Positions 49,790 to 61,426 of a stretch of 64,000 nucleotides of DNA are shown one piece after another. The notes beneath the pieces are model-generated. The model did no database searches. It was not told the origin of the DNA and worked only from the letters and a program-made list of their open reading frames with translations. The translations under genes were made by a program, and so were the position numbers. Numbering within the stretch: position 1 is the first letter of the stretch; every line of letters begins with the position of its first letter. The stretch is from Stutzerimonas stutzeri (lineage in GTDB: Bacteria > Pseudomonadota > Gammaproteobacteria > Pseudomonadales > Pseudomonadaceae), in assembly GCF_019090095.1 (NCBI RefSeq), contig NZ_JAGQFP010000001.1:992001-1056000 (forward strand). Direction: 5' to 3'.

Positions 49790-52168
49790 CTATTTCCTTA
49801 ACGTGGCATTAAACCTTTCTTCCAGGGAGGAGAGGATTTGCTGCATCGCACCACTCACCTCGTCGTCGTTTAGAGTGCGCGAAGGGTGTTGCCAGGTCAA
49901 GCCGACTGCCACACTTTTGCTAAGCGGATCAATACCTTTACCTTGATAAACATCAAATAGCTTGAGGTCTGTCAGGTTGGCACCAGCCGCGTCGCGAATA
50001 CACTGCAAAACATCGCCCGCCGATACCTCACGCGCCACCAGAACAGCCAGATCGCGCCGCACCTCGGGGAAGCGGGATAGCTCAGCGAAACGCGGCAGGC
50101 GCCCTTCGCTGATCTCGGAGACCAGCAATTCGAACAGGTAAACTGGCTGATCGATACCCAGCGTAGCCGCCAGTTCCGGGTGAAGACTGCCGATATACCC
50201 TACCAGACGGCCGTCACGCTCGATGCGTGCAGTCTGTCCAGGATGCAGCGCCGGGTGTTCGGCAGCAGCGAAACCATAGGTGACAGCGTCGCCCGCGTAC
50301 CCGAGCAAGGCTTCGACATCGGCCTTCAAATCGTAGAAATCCGCCGCAGCCCGATCGTTGCCCCAGCCCTCCGGCAGCCGACTACCCGTGATAACACCCG
50401 CCAGCATCGGCTCCTGCTGCAGCTCACCAAGCTGACCGACAAAGCGCAAACCGCTTTCGAACAGACGTACCCGCGTTTGTTGACGATTCAGATTGTACTG
50501 CAGGGCCTTGATCAACCCTGGCCAAAGCGTTGAACGCATGGCCGCCATATCCGAGGAGATCGGATTGGCCAGTTGCAGTGGCTCGACGCCCGGACTGAAG
50601 AGCTCGAACAGCTTGGGATCGATGAAGCTGTACGTGATTGCTTCTTGATAACCGCGAGCAACCAGCAGCCGACGCAATGCCGGCAACTCTGCACGCGCCT
50701 CGGGACGGGCTTCAGGCGCCAGTCGCGCCTGCGGATAACGGACCGGCAGACGGTCATAGCCATATAGACGACCCAACTCTTCAATCAGATCGATCTCGAG
50801 CGTGATGTCGAATCGATGGCTGGGCACACTGACTTCCCACGCCCCTTCATCCAACTCAACCACATCCAATCCCAAGGCGGACAGCAGCGCAACGACCTGA
50901 TCGCGCGGCATATCCAAGCCCAGCATTTGTTCGATGCGGTCCTTACGCAGCAGGATCGGAGTGACACGAGGAAGATCTGCCTCGCTGACAGCCTCGATCA
51001 CGGGACCGGCACTACCTCCGACGATCTCCATCAACAGCGCAGTTGCACGCTCCATGGCGCGACGCGCGAGCTGCGCGTCTACTCCCCGTTCATACCGATG
51101 CGAGGCATCGGTGTGCAGACCATACGAACGCGCCTTACCGGCAAGCGCAATGGTGTCGAAGAAGGCGCTCTCCAGGAACAGATCCTGCGTCGTGGCACTG
51201 ACACCGCTGTGTTCCCCGCCCATCACGCCCGCAATTGCAAGCGCGCGCTCATGGTCGGCGATGACCAACGTATCGCTGCGCAGGGTCACCTCCTGCCCAT
51301 CGAGCAGTACCAGCTTCTCCTGATCAGCCGCCATCCGAACCCTGATTCCGCCCTTGATTTCGGAAAGATCGAAGGCGTGCAACGGCTGGCCGAGTTCGAG
51401 CATCACATAGTTGGTGACGTCCACCACCGCATCAATGCTGCGGATATCGGAGCGACGCAACCGCTCGACCATCCACAATGGAGTGGGCCGCGACAGGTCG
51501 ACGTTGCGAATCACGCGCCCGAGATAACGCGGGCAGGCTTTCGGCTCGAGCACCTCAACGGGGCGCACCTCGTCATGGCTCGGCGCGACGGGAGCTATCT
51601 CGACGCCGGTGACCGCTGCGCCATACATCGCTCCGACTTCGCGAGCCAACCCGGCGACAGAAAGGCAATCGCCACGATTCGGTGTCAAGCCGATCTCGAT
51701 GCTCGCATCGTCCAGCCCGAGGTAAGCACGAAGATCGAAGCCAACCGGAGCATCACTGGCCAATTCCATCAAGCCGCTATCGTCAGCACCGATCTGCAGT
51801 TCGGTTTCAGAGCAGAGCATGCCATTGGACTCGACGCCCCGAAGCTTCGCCTTCTTGATCTTGAAATCACCCGGCAATCGCGCGCCGATCTGGGCAAACG
51901 GAATCTTCAAACCTTGGCGCACGTTGGGCGCACCACAGACCACCTGAAAGGTATCGCTGCCATTGCTGACCTGACAGACGCGCAGCTTGTCCGCGTCCGG
52001 ATGCTGCTCGGTGCTCAGCACCTCGCCTACCACAACGCCAGAGAACTCACCCGCTACGGGCGTGACCGCATCGACCTCGAGACCTACCATCGACAATCGC
52101 GCGACCAGGTCCTCACGGGAAACCTGCGGATTGACCCACGTACGCAACCACTGTTCGCTGAATTTCAT
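49790..52168 (-). CDS. pheT: Phenylalanyl-tRNA synthetase beta subunit
   Basis: A 792-residue protein. It starts MKFSEQWLRTWVNPQVSRED, has the tRNA-binding (EMAP-like) domain near residues 40-150 (VVVGEVLSTEQHPDADKLRV), B3/B4 and B5 core domains, and the C-terminal FDX-ACB anticodon-binding domain (ISEGRLPRFAELSRFPEVRR). It forms an alpha2-beta2 enzyme with PheS, whose gene lies 35 bp upstream. Confidence 0.98.
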   Translation of the reverse strand: MKFSEQWLRTWVNPQVSREDLVARLSMVGLEVDAVTPVAGEFSGVVVGEVLSTEQHPDADKLRVCQVSNGSDTFQVVCGAPNVRQGLKIPFAQIGARLPGDFKIKKAKLRGVESNGMLCSETELQIGADDSGLMELASDAPVGFDLRAYLGLDDASIEIGLTPNRGDCLSVAGLAREVGAMYGAAVTGVEIAPVAPSHDEVRPVEVLEPKACPRYLGRVIRNVDLSRPTPLWMVERLRRSDIRSIDAVVDVTNYVMLELGQPLHAFDLSEIKGGIRVRMAADQEKLVLLDGQEVTLRSDTLVIADHERALAIAGVMGGEHSGVSATTQDLFLESAFFDTIALAGKARSYGLHTDASHRYERGVDAQLARRAMERATALLMEIVGGSAGPVIEAVSEADLPRVTPILLRKDRIEQMLGLDMPRDQVVALLSALGLDVVELDEGAWEVSVPSHRFDITLEIDLIEELGRLYGYDRLPVRYPQARLAPEARPEARAELPALRRLLVARGYQEAITYSFIDPKLFELFSPGVEPLQLANPISSDMAAMRSTLWPGLIKALQYNLNRQQTRVRLFESGLRFVGQLGELQQEPMLAGVITGSRLPEGWGNDRAAADFYDLKADVEALLGYAGDAVTYGFAAAEHPALHPGQTARIERDGRLVGYIGSLHPELAATLGIDQPVYLFELLVSEISEGRLPRFAELSRFPEVRRDLAVLVAREVSAGDVLQCIRDAAGANLTDLKLFDVYQGKGIDPLSKSVAVGLTWQHPSRTLNDDEVSGAMQQILSSLEERFNATLRK

Positions 52169-52203
52169 CCTGCTCTCCTAAATAGCTTGACTGGACTCTG
52201 GAC

Positions 52204-53385
<1,182 letters not shown>

Positions 53386-53742
53386 TTAGGCCAGAGAAGC
53401 TTTGGCTTTTTCGACAATCGCAGCAAAAGCTGCTTTTTCGTTCACTGCCAGTTCGGCCAGAACCTTACGGTCGATCTCGATAGCCGCTTTTTTCAGGCCA
53501 GCGATGAAACGGCTGTAAGACAGACCGTTTACACGAGCACCAGCATTGATACGAGCGATCCAAAGAGCGCGGAACTGACGCTTGCGCTGACGACGGTCAC
53601 GGTAGGCATATTGGCCAGCCTTGATCACCGCCTGCTTGGCAACACGGAACACGCGCGAACGAGCGCCGTAATAGCCTTTAGCGAGTTTCAGAATTTTCTT
53701 GTGACGGCGACGAGCGACGACGCCACGCTTAACACGAGCCAT
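53386..53742 (-). CDS. rplT: 50S ribosomal protein L20
   Basis: 118 residues, starting [20 protein letters not shown], with [20 protein letters not shown] and the family signature [21 protein letters not shown]20 binds 23S rRNA early in assembly and in other bacteria represses its own operon. It follows rpmI after 27 bp. Confidence 0.99.
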   Translation of the reverse strand: MARVKRGVVARRRHKKILKLAKGYYGARSRVFRVAKQAVIKAGQYAYRDRRQRKRQFRALWIARINAGARVNGLSYSRFIAGLKKAAIEIDRKVLAELAVNEKAAFAAIVEKAKASLA

Positions 53743-53769
53743 GAGTTATTCCTCTGAGTCTTGACCGAA

Positions 53770-53964
53770 TTAACGAACGCGCAGCATGCGCTCTACTTTT
53801 GCGTTGTCAGACGGGTGCATCAGAGATGTACCACGCAGCTGACGCTTACGCTTGGTAGACATTTTGGTCAGGATGTGGCTCTTGAAAGCGTGCTTGTGCT
53901 TGTAGCCATTCGCCGTCTTTTTGAAGCGCTTCGCAGCGCCACTTTTAGTCTTCATCTTTGGCAT
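53770..53964 (-). CDS. rpmI: 50S ribosomal protein L35
   Basis: 64 residues, [20 protein letters not shown] then [16 protein letters not shown], the full L35 sequence pattern. It lies between infC and rplT, the conserved infC-rpmI-rplT order. Confidence 0.99.
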   Translation of the reverse strand: MPKMKTKSGAAKRFKKTANGYKHKHAFKSHILTKMSTKRKRQLRGTSLMHPSDNAKVERMLRVR

Positions 53965-54026
53965 GTTCGATACTCCACAGTGTGGGTGATTTCAAATAAC
54001 CGCAAGGCCTGCCAGTGCCCTGGAGG

Positions 54027-54572
54027 TTACTTTTTCTTCTTGGGAGCGATGACCATGATCAGTTGGCGTCCTTCCATCTTTGGATGCTGTTCGACCGAAC
54101 CGTATTCAGCCAGGTCAGCCTCGACCCGCTTCAACAATTCCATCCCCAGCTCCTGATGGGCCATCTCACGACCGCGGAATCTCAACGATACCTTGGCCCT
54201 GTCCCCGTCACTCAGGAAACGCACCAGGTTGCGTAGCTTGACCTGGTAGTCACCCTCTTCCGTCCCTGGACGAAACTTTACTTCTTTAACCTGGATCTGC
54301 TTCTGGTTCTTCTTCGCCGCAGCAACCTGCTTCTTCTTCTCGAACAGGTGTTTGCCGTAATCCATGATCCGGCAAACGGGCGGAACCGCATCGGCGGAAA
54401 TTTCCACCAGATCCAACTTGGCTTCTTCAGCTATACGAAGCGCTTCATCAATCGAGACGATGCCAACCTGCTCGCCATCAGCACCAATCAAACGGACCTC
54501 ACGAGCCGAGATATTCTCGTTGATCGGGGCCTTGGGTGCAGCTCGTTTATCCTGTCTCATTTCACGCTTAAT
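54027..54572 (-). CDS. infC: Translation initiation factor IF-3, ATT start
   Basis: About 181 residues. IF3-N is visible as [20 protein letters not shown], the linker as [12 protein letters not shown], and IF3-C as [20 protein letters not shown] then [15 protein letters not shown] place the start at ATT (54572-54570): GGAG lies 8 bp before it, while the ATG two codons upstream at 54578 is only 2 bp from GGAG. AUU starts are the known device for IF3 autoregulation. The gene follows thrS directly. Confidence 0.96.
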   Translation of the reverse strand: MKREMRQDKRAAPKAPINENISAREVRLIGADGEQVGIVSIDEALRIAEEAKLDLVEISADAVPPVCRIMDYGKHLFEKKKQVAAAKKNQKQIQVKEVKFRPGTEEGDYQVKLRNLVRFLSDGDRAKVSLRFRGREMAHQELGMELLKRVEADLAEYGSVEQHPKMEGRQLIMVIAPKKKK

Positions 54573-54577
54573 AGTCA

Positions 54578-56500
54578 TTACTCCAATTCTTGGCGACCAC
54601 GCCGGGAAACCGCTTGTGCCAGCAGCTGCGCGAAGTCATCCAAGGGCATGGAGCCCAGATCAACGCCTTCGCGGGTGCGCACAGCAACGGCTCGTGTCTC
54701 TACTTCCCTGTCTCCGATAACCAGAAGATAGGGAACCTTGAGCAAGGTATGCTCGCGGATTTTAAAGCCGATCTTTTCGTTTCTCAAGTCAGACTTGGCA
54801 CGGAAGCCGCTTTGGTTAAGCGTATTCTCCACTTCCAGTGCGAAATCGGCCTGCTTATCGGTGATATTCATCACCACAGCTTGAGTTGGAGCCAACCAGG
54901 CAGGGAAAGCGCCTTCGTAGTGCTCGATCAGAATCCCGATAAAGCGCTCGAACGACCCCAGAATTGCCCGATGGAGCATGACTGGCGTCTTACGGCTATT
55001 GTCTTCCGCGACGTAGCTCGCATCCAGGCGCTGAGGCATGTTCGGATCGTACTGCAAGGTGCCGCATTGCCAGGAGCGCCCGAGGCAGTCAAGCAGCGTG
55101 AATTCGATCTTCGGACCGTAAAACGCACCCTCGCCCGGCAGGTACTCCCACGGCAGGCCCGCCTCGTTCAATGCACCGGCAAGTGCCGCTTCGGCACGAT
55201 CCCAAAATGCGTCGTCACCGACACGTTTTTCCGGGCGGGTAGACAGCTTCAGCTTGATCTCACTGAAACCGAAGTCGGCGTATACCTGCATGGTCAGCTT
55301 GATGAAGTCTGCCGCCTCGGCACTGACCTGCTCCTCCGTACAGAAGATGTGCGCATCGTCCTGGGTGAAGCCACGGACCCGCATGATTCCGTGCAATGCA
55401 CCAGACGGCTCGTTGCGATGACAGGAACCGAACTCGGCCAGACGCATCGGCAATTCGCGATAGCTCTTGAGGCCCTGGTTGAATACCTGGACATGGCACG
55501 GGCAGTTCATCGGCTTGATCGCATAGTCGCGACTTTCCGACTCGGTCGTGAACATGTTCTCGGCGTAGTTACCCCAGTGCCCGGACCTCTCCCACAGGCT
55601 GCGGTCGACGACTTGAGGCGTCTTGATCTCCTGGTACCCATTGGCCCGCTGCACGCCGCGCATGTATTGCTCGAGGACCTGATAGATGGTCCAACCATTG
55701 GGGTGCCAGAACACCATTCCAGGTGCCTCTTCCTGGGTATGAAACAGATCCAGGCGCTTGCCAATCTTGCGATGGTCACGCTTTTCTGCTTCTTCGATGC
55801 GCTGGATATAGGCTGCCAGCTGCTTCTTGTCGGCCCAGGCCGTGCCATAGACGCGCTGAAGCTGCTCGTTCTTCGCATCGCCACGCCAGTAGGCGCCTGA
55901 GAGCTTGGTCAGCTTGAACGACTTGAGAAAGCGGGTGTTGGGCACATGCGGGCCACGGCACATGTCGACGTATTCTTCGTGGTAGTACAGGCCCATGGCC
56001 TGCTCGTCAGGCATGTCCTCGACCAGCCGCAGCTTGTAGTCCTCACCACGCGCGCGGAACACATCAATTACCTCGGCGCGCGGCGTGATTTTTTTGATCA
56101 CGTCGTACTCGGTATCGATCAGCTCTTTCATGCGCTGCTCGATTGCCGCCATATCTTCAGGCGTAAAGGGGCGCTCGAAAGCGATGTCGTAATAAAAACC
56201 TTCCGAAATTACCGGCCCGATTACCATCTTGGCGGTCGGATAGAGCTGCTTGACCGCATGCCCAACCAGGTGAGCGCAGGAGTGGCGAATGATCTCCAAC
56301 CCCTCTTCGTCCTTCGGCGTAATGATCTGCAGGGTCGAATCGCTGTCGATCAGGTCGCACGCATCGACCAGACGGCCGTTGACCTTGCCTGCGAGCGTAG
56401 CCTTTGCAAGGCCTGCACCAATGGATTGCGCAACCTCGGCGACCGAAACCGGATGATCGAACGAACGCTGACTGCCGTCGGGAAGAGTAATGGTGGGCAT
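54578..56500 (-). CDS. thrS: Threonyl-tRNA synthetase
   Basis: 640 residues from the ATG at 56500 ([20 protein letters not shown]), preceded by GGAGAGGAGGCGCC. Domains in order: TGS, the editing domain with [16 protein letters not shown], the class II catalytic core ([30 protein letters not shown]) and the anticodon-binding domain ([16 protein letters not shown]). It heads the thrS-infC-rpmI-rplT-pheST-ihfA cluster. Confidence 0.99.
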   Translation of the reverse strand: MPTITLPDGSQRSFDHPVSVAEVAQSIGAGLAKATLAGKVNGRLVDACDLIDSDSTLQIITPKDEEGLEIIRHSCAHLVGHAVKQLYPTAKMVIGPVISEGFYYDIAFERPFTPEDMAAIEQRMKELIDTEYDVIKKITPRAEVIDVFRARGEDYKLRLVEDMPDEQAMGLYYHEEYVDMCRGPHVPNTRFLKSFKLTKLSGAYWRGDAKNEQLQRVYGTAWADKKQLAAYIQRIEEAEKRDHRKIGKRLDLFHTQEEAPGMVFWHPNGWTIYQVLEQYMRGVQRANGYQEIKTPQVVDRSLWERSGHWGNYAENMFTTESESRDYAIKPMNCPCHVQVFNQGLKSYRELPMRLAEFGSCHRNEPSGALHGIMRVRGFTQDDAHIFCTEEQVSAEAADFIKLTMQVYADFGFSEIKLKLSTRPEKRVGDDAFWDRAEAALAGALNEAGLPWEYLPGEGAFYGPKIEFTLLDCLGRSWQCGTLQYDPNMPQRLDASYVAEDNSRKTPVMLHRAILGSFERFIGILIEHYEGAFPAWLAPTQAVVMNITDKQADFALEVENTLNQSGFRAKSDLRNEKIGFKIREHTLLKVPYLLVIGDREVETRAVAVRTREGVDLGSMPLDDFAQLLAQAVSRRGRQELE

Positions 56501-56695
56501 GGCGCCTCCTCTCCTAGTGGTGACCCCTACCAAAGGCCACGTGGGTTGGGATGAGCCAGGAAAGCGGTCCGCCGAATGCCCCGCCGCACAGTGGCGGGAG
56601 CCCGAAGGCTGATCCAGGCGAGCCGAAGTCTCTGGAAAGTTAAGCAGCGGATGCTTTCAGAAAGCACCCAGACTGACAAGCGACGCATAAAAAAA

Positions 56696-56717
56696 GGGTC
56701 GCTAGCGCGACCCTTTT
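56696..56717 (-). terminator. Terminator after tRNA-Val
   Basis: GGGTCGC / GCGACCC stem with TAGC loop, flanked by A6 on the left (T run for the minus strand) and TTTT on the right, so it is likely bidirectional. Confidence 0.88.
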
Positions 56718-56725
56718 CTCGGAAT

Positions 56726-56802
56726 TGGTAGGCACAATTGGATTCGAACCAACGACCCCCACCATGTCAAGGTGGTGCTCTAACCAACTGAGCTATGTGC
56801 CT
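56726..56802 (-). tRNA. tRNA-Val (GAC)
   Basis: 77 nt on the minus strand with encoded CCA. Acceptor AGGCACA/TGTGCCT, anticodon loop TTGACAT giving GAC, T-loop GTTCGAATC. It lies upstream of thrS, as in other Pseudomonas. Confidence 0.97.
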
Positions 56803-57054
56803 CCGATGGACGCGCATTCTAGAGACTCGCTGGATAGAGTCAAGCGCTTTTTTCGCTAAGCCACTGAATATTTGTATTTTTTGGAGCGAGACGCTGCCAT
56901 GGCGGCGCTCAAAGCATCACCATTCAATCGAGATACGCTTTAGAGCGTTTTGTCAGGCTGCATATCAAGCGCTTTCAATCGAGCTAATTCGGCGCACCAC
57001 TGAGTATCGGCGCGTCCTACTCCAGCCAGCTTGAGCGAATGCCCCTACGTATAG

Positions 57055-58005
57055 CTACCGCGCAGGGCATAACGGAACGGCTTCGCACGCATCGGCCGTT
57101 CCGCTCGGCGTAGGCAGACGCGCCTGGAATCGCTTGTCCGCCGGAGCAAGCTGTCGCGCGCATGCTTGCGCAGCCAACGACTCGGATCGGCAACCGCGCT
57201 CCGCGAGCACCTGCGACAGGTTGAACCAGCTCGCCGCGAACGAGCCGTCACGCCGAACACTCTTCCGCAATGCCTGCTCCGCCGCCCCCTTATCGCCTTG
57301 CGCATAAAGCGCATTGGCTAGTGCGAACCACGACAAACCGCTGGACCAGTGCTGTGCGGCGGTTTCGTAAGCCTTTATGGCGGCCGCCTGGCGACCGGTT
57401 TGCTCGAGATCGCTCGCCGCTTGCAGCCAGACCGTCTCTTTCGCGGTGTGGGGCAGTTGATCCGGGGCGACAGTGACCACGGCCCAGCGATTCCCCTTGG
57501 CCCAGCTTCGCTCGAACTGCCGAAAACTGCCGGTCCAACGACGCGTAGTGCCGGATCGCAACACCAGCGTTTGATCGGCCAGGTCGTATCCCACAACGAC
57601 CGCGAAGTGCCATTGAGGCCAGCGGTCGAACGCCAGATTCTGCAGCACCAGGACCGGGTTCCCCGCCGCCACTTCGGACAATATCGCCTCCAGTCGCCCT
57701 TCCAGCGGATACACGAGCAGATCGTGCGAACGTGCTGCCGCGACCATTTCGACCTGGAGACTGCCCTTGCGCTGCGGGATGTAGACACGCTTGACCAGTC
57801 GCTCAGGGTCCGTATCGACGCCGCGATAGGTCAGCATCGTAGCCAAGGCCGCCGGCCCGCACTGATAATCTTCCTGCGGATAGAACGGCACCTGGCTCAG
57901 CTCCACCCGCTCGGGGAGGCCCGCGGTACCGACCGGAACGATCGGAGTCCGCGCGCACGCCCCGAGAAGGATCAAGGCGAGCAGTAACGTCAGTCGCCGA
58001 ATCAA
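57055..58005 (-). CDS. PA2778-like C39-type cysteine peptidase with TPR region
   Basis: About 316 residues from a TTG at 58005 that overlaps the upstream stop; a longer frame opens at 58047. The signal LLLALILLGACARTP has a lipobox Cys. The peptidase_C39-like domain has VPFYPQEDYQCGPAALATML (catalytic Cys) and PQWHFAVVVGYD (His). The C-terminal part has TPR-like helices (ALYAQGDKGAAEQALRKSVR). It is the PA2778-type partner of the PA2779-like protein encoded just upstream. The function is not established. Confidence 0.85.
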   Translation of the reverse strand: MIRRLTLLLALILLGACARTPIVPVGTAGLPERVELSQVPFYPQEDYQCGPAALATMLTYRGVDTDPERLVKRVYIPQRKGSLQVEMVAAARSHDLLVYPLEGRLEAILSEVAAGNPVLVLQNLAFDRWPQWHFAVVVGYDLADQTLVLRSGTTRRWTGSFRQFERSWAKGNRWAVVTVAPDQLPHTAKETVWLQAASDLEQTGRQAAAIKAYETAAQHWSSGLSWFALANALYAQGDKGAAEQALRKSVRRDGSFAASWFNLSQVLAERGCRSESLAAQACARQLAPADKRFQARLPTPSGTADACEAVPLCPAR

Positions 58006-58403
58006 CGGTTGATGCAGTGAACGAAGTTGAAGATGTTGGTCGCGCACAGCAGATCAGTGATGATGAAGATCACCAGAAACAGCACGATGATCCCCACCGC
58101 GCCAGCACCTGCAGGCGCCTGGTCCAACTGCTGATTGAACTGGGCAAGTTCCGCCGGTGTCAGACTGTTGATTCGCTGCTCGACCTGGTCACGATCGACT
58201 CCCATCGCAACCAGCTTCTTCTGCACATCCTGATCTTCAAGCATCGTCAGCAGTTGCTGACGGTCCACTTGCTGCTGATGTTCGGCAATGATTTCGGGCG
58301 TACCGATCATCGCCGCCTGGGCCATCGGGATCTGCGCGAACAGCATGAAATGCATCGCTGCCACTACTGCGGCTACACGCTTCATGACGGAAGATTTGAA
58401 CAT
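58002..58403 (-). CDS. PA2779-family small membrane protein
   Basis: A 133-residue protein with a cleavable signal (AQIPMAQAAMIGTPEIIAEH around the site), a helical middle with a QQQVDRQQLLTML repeat of charged heptads and a C-terminal membrane helix (AVGIIVLFLVIFIITDLLC). Its stop overlaps the peptidase start, so the pair is coupled. The PA2778/PA2779 pairing is conserved in Pseudomonas; the role is unknown. Confidence 0.88.
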   Translation of the reverse strand: MFKSSVMKRVAAVVAAMHFMLFAQIPMAQAAMIGTPEIIAEHQQQVDRQQLLTMLEDQDVQKKLVAMGVDRDQVEQRINSLTPAELAQFNQQLDQAPAGAGAVGIIVLFLVIFIITDLLCATNIFNFVHCINR

Positions 58404-58590
58404 GGCGGAACTCCTTATCTTTTTGTTCGGTAGCCTGCGCAGTTAGCGACGGGCCGTCAGAACTAAGACGGCGCCACTGTTACGCCAGTTCCCCTGCGTA
58501 CCAAGGTTTCGCCTCATACCGCTTATCCTCATATCGGCGCATCCGCTGACAACACCCCTTTACCCCTTTTTTCATGCAAGGAGACCAACT

Positions 58591-58899
58591 ATGCGAGCCA
58601 TCCCCCTGATTGCAGCGATGTGGTGCGGTTCCGTGCTGCTCGGCTGCCAATCATCATCGCCCGAACGAACCCAGGCCCCGGGGAGCGCAACGGCCAACCG
58701 TTGCACTGCCTCGGCGGTAGATAAGCTCATCGGGCAGAAGGCAACTCCGGCACTGCTCGATCAGGCGCGCCAGGAAAGCGGCGCGTCCATTGCACGCATC
58801 CTCAGACCCGGCGATGTCGTGACGCTGGAATATAACGCCGGCCGATTGAACCTGACGACCGACGATGCATCGGTAATCCAGCAGGCCTACTGCGGGTAG
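58591..58899 (+). CDS. I78-family peptidase inhibitor lipoprotein
   Basis: A 102-residue lipoprotein with the lipobox VLLGC (Cys19). The mature domain has the I78 pattern: NRCTASAVDKLIGQKATPAL and then GDVVTLEYNAGRLNLTTDDA. Such proteins are thought to inhibit serine peptidases in the periplasm. AAGGAG lies 8 bp upstream. It is divergent from the PA2779-like gene. Confidence 0.88.
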   Translation: MRAIPLIAAMWCGSVLLGCQSSSPERTQAPGSATANRCTASAVDKLIGQKATPALLDQARQESGASIARILRPGDVVTLEYNAGRLNLTTDDASVIQQAYCG

Positions 58900-58993
58900 T
58901 TCGCCAGTTCCCGGGAGGGCTCGCGGACTGTCGGAGCGCTGAGACGAAACGACCAGCACCAGCGGGCGGCGCGCCCGCTGGTCGACCGGCCGA

Positions 58994-60025
58994 TCAGTGC
59001 GCCAGCGCTCTGCGGGTCCGCAGACTCGTCGCGGAAATGGACTTCGGCGGAGCCAGCAGGAAATACAGGTCGTAACGTTTGATGATGACCTGGGCAAGCA
59101 GTGGCGCCGCAAGCCCGATCAGCGTCCCGAGAACCAGGTGCACCGGGATCGAATCGATGCCCATGAAGCTGCTGAGGATCACTCGAACCCCACTTCCGGC
59201 AAGGATGTGCATGAGATAGATGGTCATCGAAGAGGCGCCGACGAAGAGCAACCACTCGATGCGAACCCGCCCCAACCACATGGAAAGCGAAATCACGAAA
59301 AAGATCGACACGGTGGCAAGCGCAAGGACCGGTAGACCACCGACCTCCCAGTTCAAACCGAAGGTGACGTGGAACAGATACTGACCGACCACGAACAACA
59401 GCCCAAACAGCCCTGTGAGCTGAACGTAACGGGCGAGAAAAAAGGTCCTGATCTCGTTGAACCACACGCCTAGCGCGAAAAACACCGCATTGCCGAAAAT
59501 GAACCTGCCGATATTGTTCGTCGCCAGATCCTGCTTGAAGACATAAAGCACAGCAAAGGCCAGTAGCAAGGGAAGGAAGAATCGGCGATCCGCCTTGGCG
59601 TACACGAACGAGCAGACCACGAACACCAGAAACAGCGCATAGAGAAACCAGAACTGCGCCCGTGGCGACCAGAGCAGCGAAAACACCTGCCCTAAAGTGA
59701 CCTCACCATTAGTGTAGTTCGACAGCACCACCTCGATCGAACCCTGCAACAGCGACCATACGATGAACGGATAAACCACCGTGTCCACTTTGTTGACGAT
59801 CAGCCCGGTTGTCCCACGCTTCATCAGCGAGTCGTAGAAGAACAAACCCGACAAGAAGAAGAACAGCGGCATGTGAAAGCTGTAGATGATGCTATCGACG
59901 AGAAGGTAGGAGTCCTCCTCCATTGGCAAACCGGCGTTGAATACCCCACGCGCGACATGGCCATAAACAACCAGGATGATTCCAATGGCTTTGGCGTAAT
60001 CGACCCAGGCATTTCTCTCCTGCAT
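58994..60025 (-). CDS. Acyltransferase-3 family membrane protein
   Basis: About 343 residues from the ATG at 60025 (AAGGAG upstream). It begins QERNAWVDYAKAIGIILVVY with GHVARGV, the acyltransferase-3 motif, and has about ten membrane helices with SFHMPLFFFLSGLFFYDS and a late SMTIYLMHILAGSGVR. Members O-acetylate sugars or peptidoglycan at the membrane. The substrate is unknown; no glycan cluster is nearby. Confidence 0.9.
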   Translation of the reverse strand: MQERNAWVDYAKAIGIILVVYGHVARGVFNAGLPMEEDSYLLVDSIIYSFHMPLFFFLSGLFFYDSLMKRGTTGLIVNKVDTVVYPFIVWSLLQGSIEVVLSNYTNGEVTLGQVFSLLWSPRAQFWFLYALFLVFVVCSFVYAKADRRFFLPLLLAFAVLYVFKQDLATNNIGRFIFGNAVFFALGVWFNEIRTFFLARYVQLTGLFGLLFVVGQYLFHVTFGLNWEVGGLPVLALATVSIFFVISLSMWLGRVRIEWLLFVGASSMTIYLMHILAGSGVRVILSSFMGIDSIPVHLVLGTLIGLAAPLLAQVIIKRYDLYFLLAPPKSISATSLRTRRALAH

Positions 60026-60214
60026 CACGTTTCTCCTTGTATGACCAGACGCATCGCAGCCAGACCTGGCACGGACGGGAAAGGTAGACAATGAAAAACG
60101 TGATCAGTTTATTGCCGACACCGAGCCAACCACCTGACCCGACGTAATGTAGGCTCGGATGGTTGAACTGCGTGGATGCGCCGGCGCCTGCACGGCAGCC
60201 GGCGCCAGGTGTGT

Positions 60215-61426
60215 TCAGCCGAGCAGCTCGGCAAACGAAATGAAGGAAACCAGGTCACCTTCTCTCAATTGGGTGTGCTCACGCACTTCGACCAACCCAT
60301 CGGCCCAGGCTGCACTTCGCAGAATCGACGAGCTCTGGTTCGCGTAGAGCATCGCCCTGCCAGACTCGAGGCGCGCTCGCAAGTATTCACGACGCTTGCC
60401 GGGCTTGGTCCAGCTGAAACCAGCGGGCACCTGGACACTCAGGGGCTCGCTTTCCAACACACCCATTCTGCGCAGCAGATAAGGCCGAGCGAGCAAACCA
60501 AAAGTGACCAATGTCGAGGCAGGGTTGCCCGGCAGGCCAATCACCGCAACGCCACGGTAGCTACCGCAGGTCAGCGGCTTCCCGGGTTTGATCGCCAGTT
60601 TCCAGAGCGTCAGCTCGCCTTCCTCGCGCAATACCTGGCCGAGAAAATCGGCCTCGCCTACCGAGACGCCACCGGTGGAGAGGATCAAGTCGACCTCCCC
60701 CAAGCTGGCCAGGCACTGGCGAACCTGCGCGAGATCATCACGCACAACGCCAGCATCGATGACCTCACACCCCAGGCGGTGCAACCAATTACGCAACAGC
60801 ACGCGATTGCTGTTGTAGATCTGCCCTGGCCGAAGCGATTGCCCCGGATCGACCAACTCATCGCCCGTGGAAAGCAGGGCGACTTTGATCTTGCGGCAAA
60901 CGCTCAGCTGCGCCGCGCCCAAGGAAGCGGCAAGCCCCAGCTCGATAGGCCCCAAACGCGTCCCGGCCGCCAGCACCTCATCGCCCGTCCGAGCCTCGCC
61001 GCCCTGGGGACGAACATGCTGTGCCGGGCGTACCAGCTCGACGAAGCGCACCCGACCATCATCGAGCACCTCGACATTCTCTTGCATCTCGACGCTGTCG
61101 GCGCCCTCCGGGATGGGCGCACCCGTGAAGATCCGGGCACAGCAACCCGGTTCCAGCGGCTCGGGCTGGGTGCCGGCGAAGATTTTCTGGGAAACCCTCA
61201 ACGGCCGCCCATCGAGATCGGCTACACGAACGGCATATCCATCCATCGCACTGTTCGGCCACGGCGGCAGGTCCAGCGTGGCGATCAGCGGCTCAGCCAA
61301 TACCCTCCCCTCTGCCTCGTCGATCGACACGCGCTCGACATCGCTGATTGGAGTCTCCCGCGCCTGCTTGAGCAACGCCTCCAGCGCCTCCTCCACGGGC
61401 ATCAACGCTTGCATCTCGCCTGCCAT
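60215..61426 (-). CDS. moeA: Molybdopterin molybdenumtransferase MoeA
   Basis: 403 residues, the usual MoeA length. Seen: MDGYAVRVADLDGRPLRVSQ, then CCARIFTGAPIPEGADSVEM and VALLSTGDELVDPGQSLRPG with LSTGGVSVGEADFLGQVL. MoeA inserts molybdate into adenylylated molybdopterin. Its ATG overlaps the moaB stop by one base (TGATG). Confidence 0.98.
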   Translation of the reverse strand: MAGEMQALMPVEEALEALLKQARETPISDVERVSIDEAEGRVLAEPLIATLDLPPWPNSAMDGYAVRVADLDGRPLRVSQKIFAGTQPEPLEPGCCARIFTGAPIPEGADSVEMQENVEVLDDGRVRFVELVRPAQHVRPQGGEARTGDEVLAAGTRLGPIELGLAASLGAAQLSVCRKIKVALLSTGDELVDPGQSLRPGQIYNSNRVLLRNWLHRLGCEVIDAGVVRDDLAQVRQCLASLGEVDLILSTGGVSVGEADFLGQVLREEGELTLWKLAIKPGKPLTCGSYRGVAVIGLPGNPASTLVTFGLLARPYLLRRMGVLESEPLSVQVPAGFSWTKPGKRREYLRARLESGRAMLYANQSSSILRSAAWADGLVEVREHTQLREGDLVSFISFAELLG

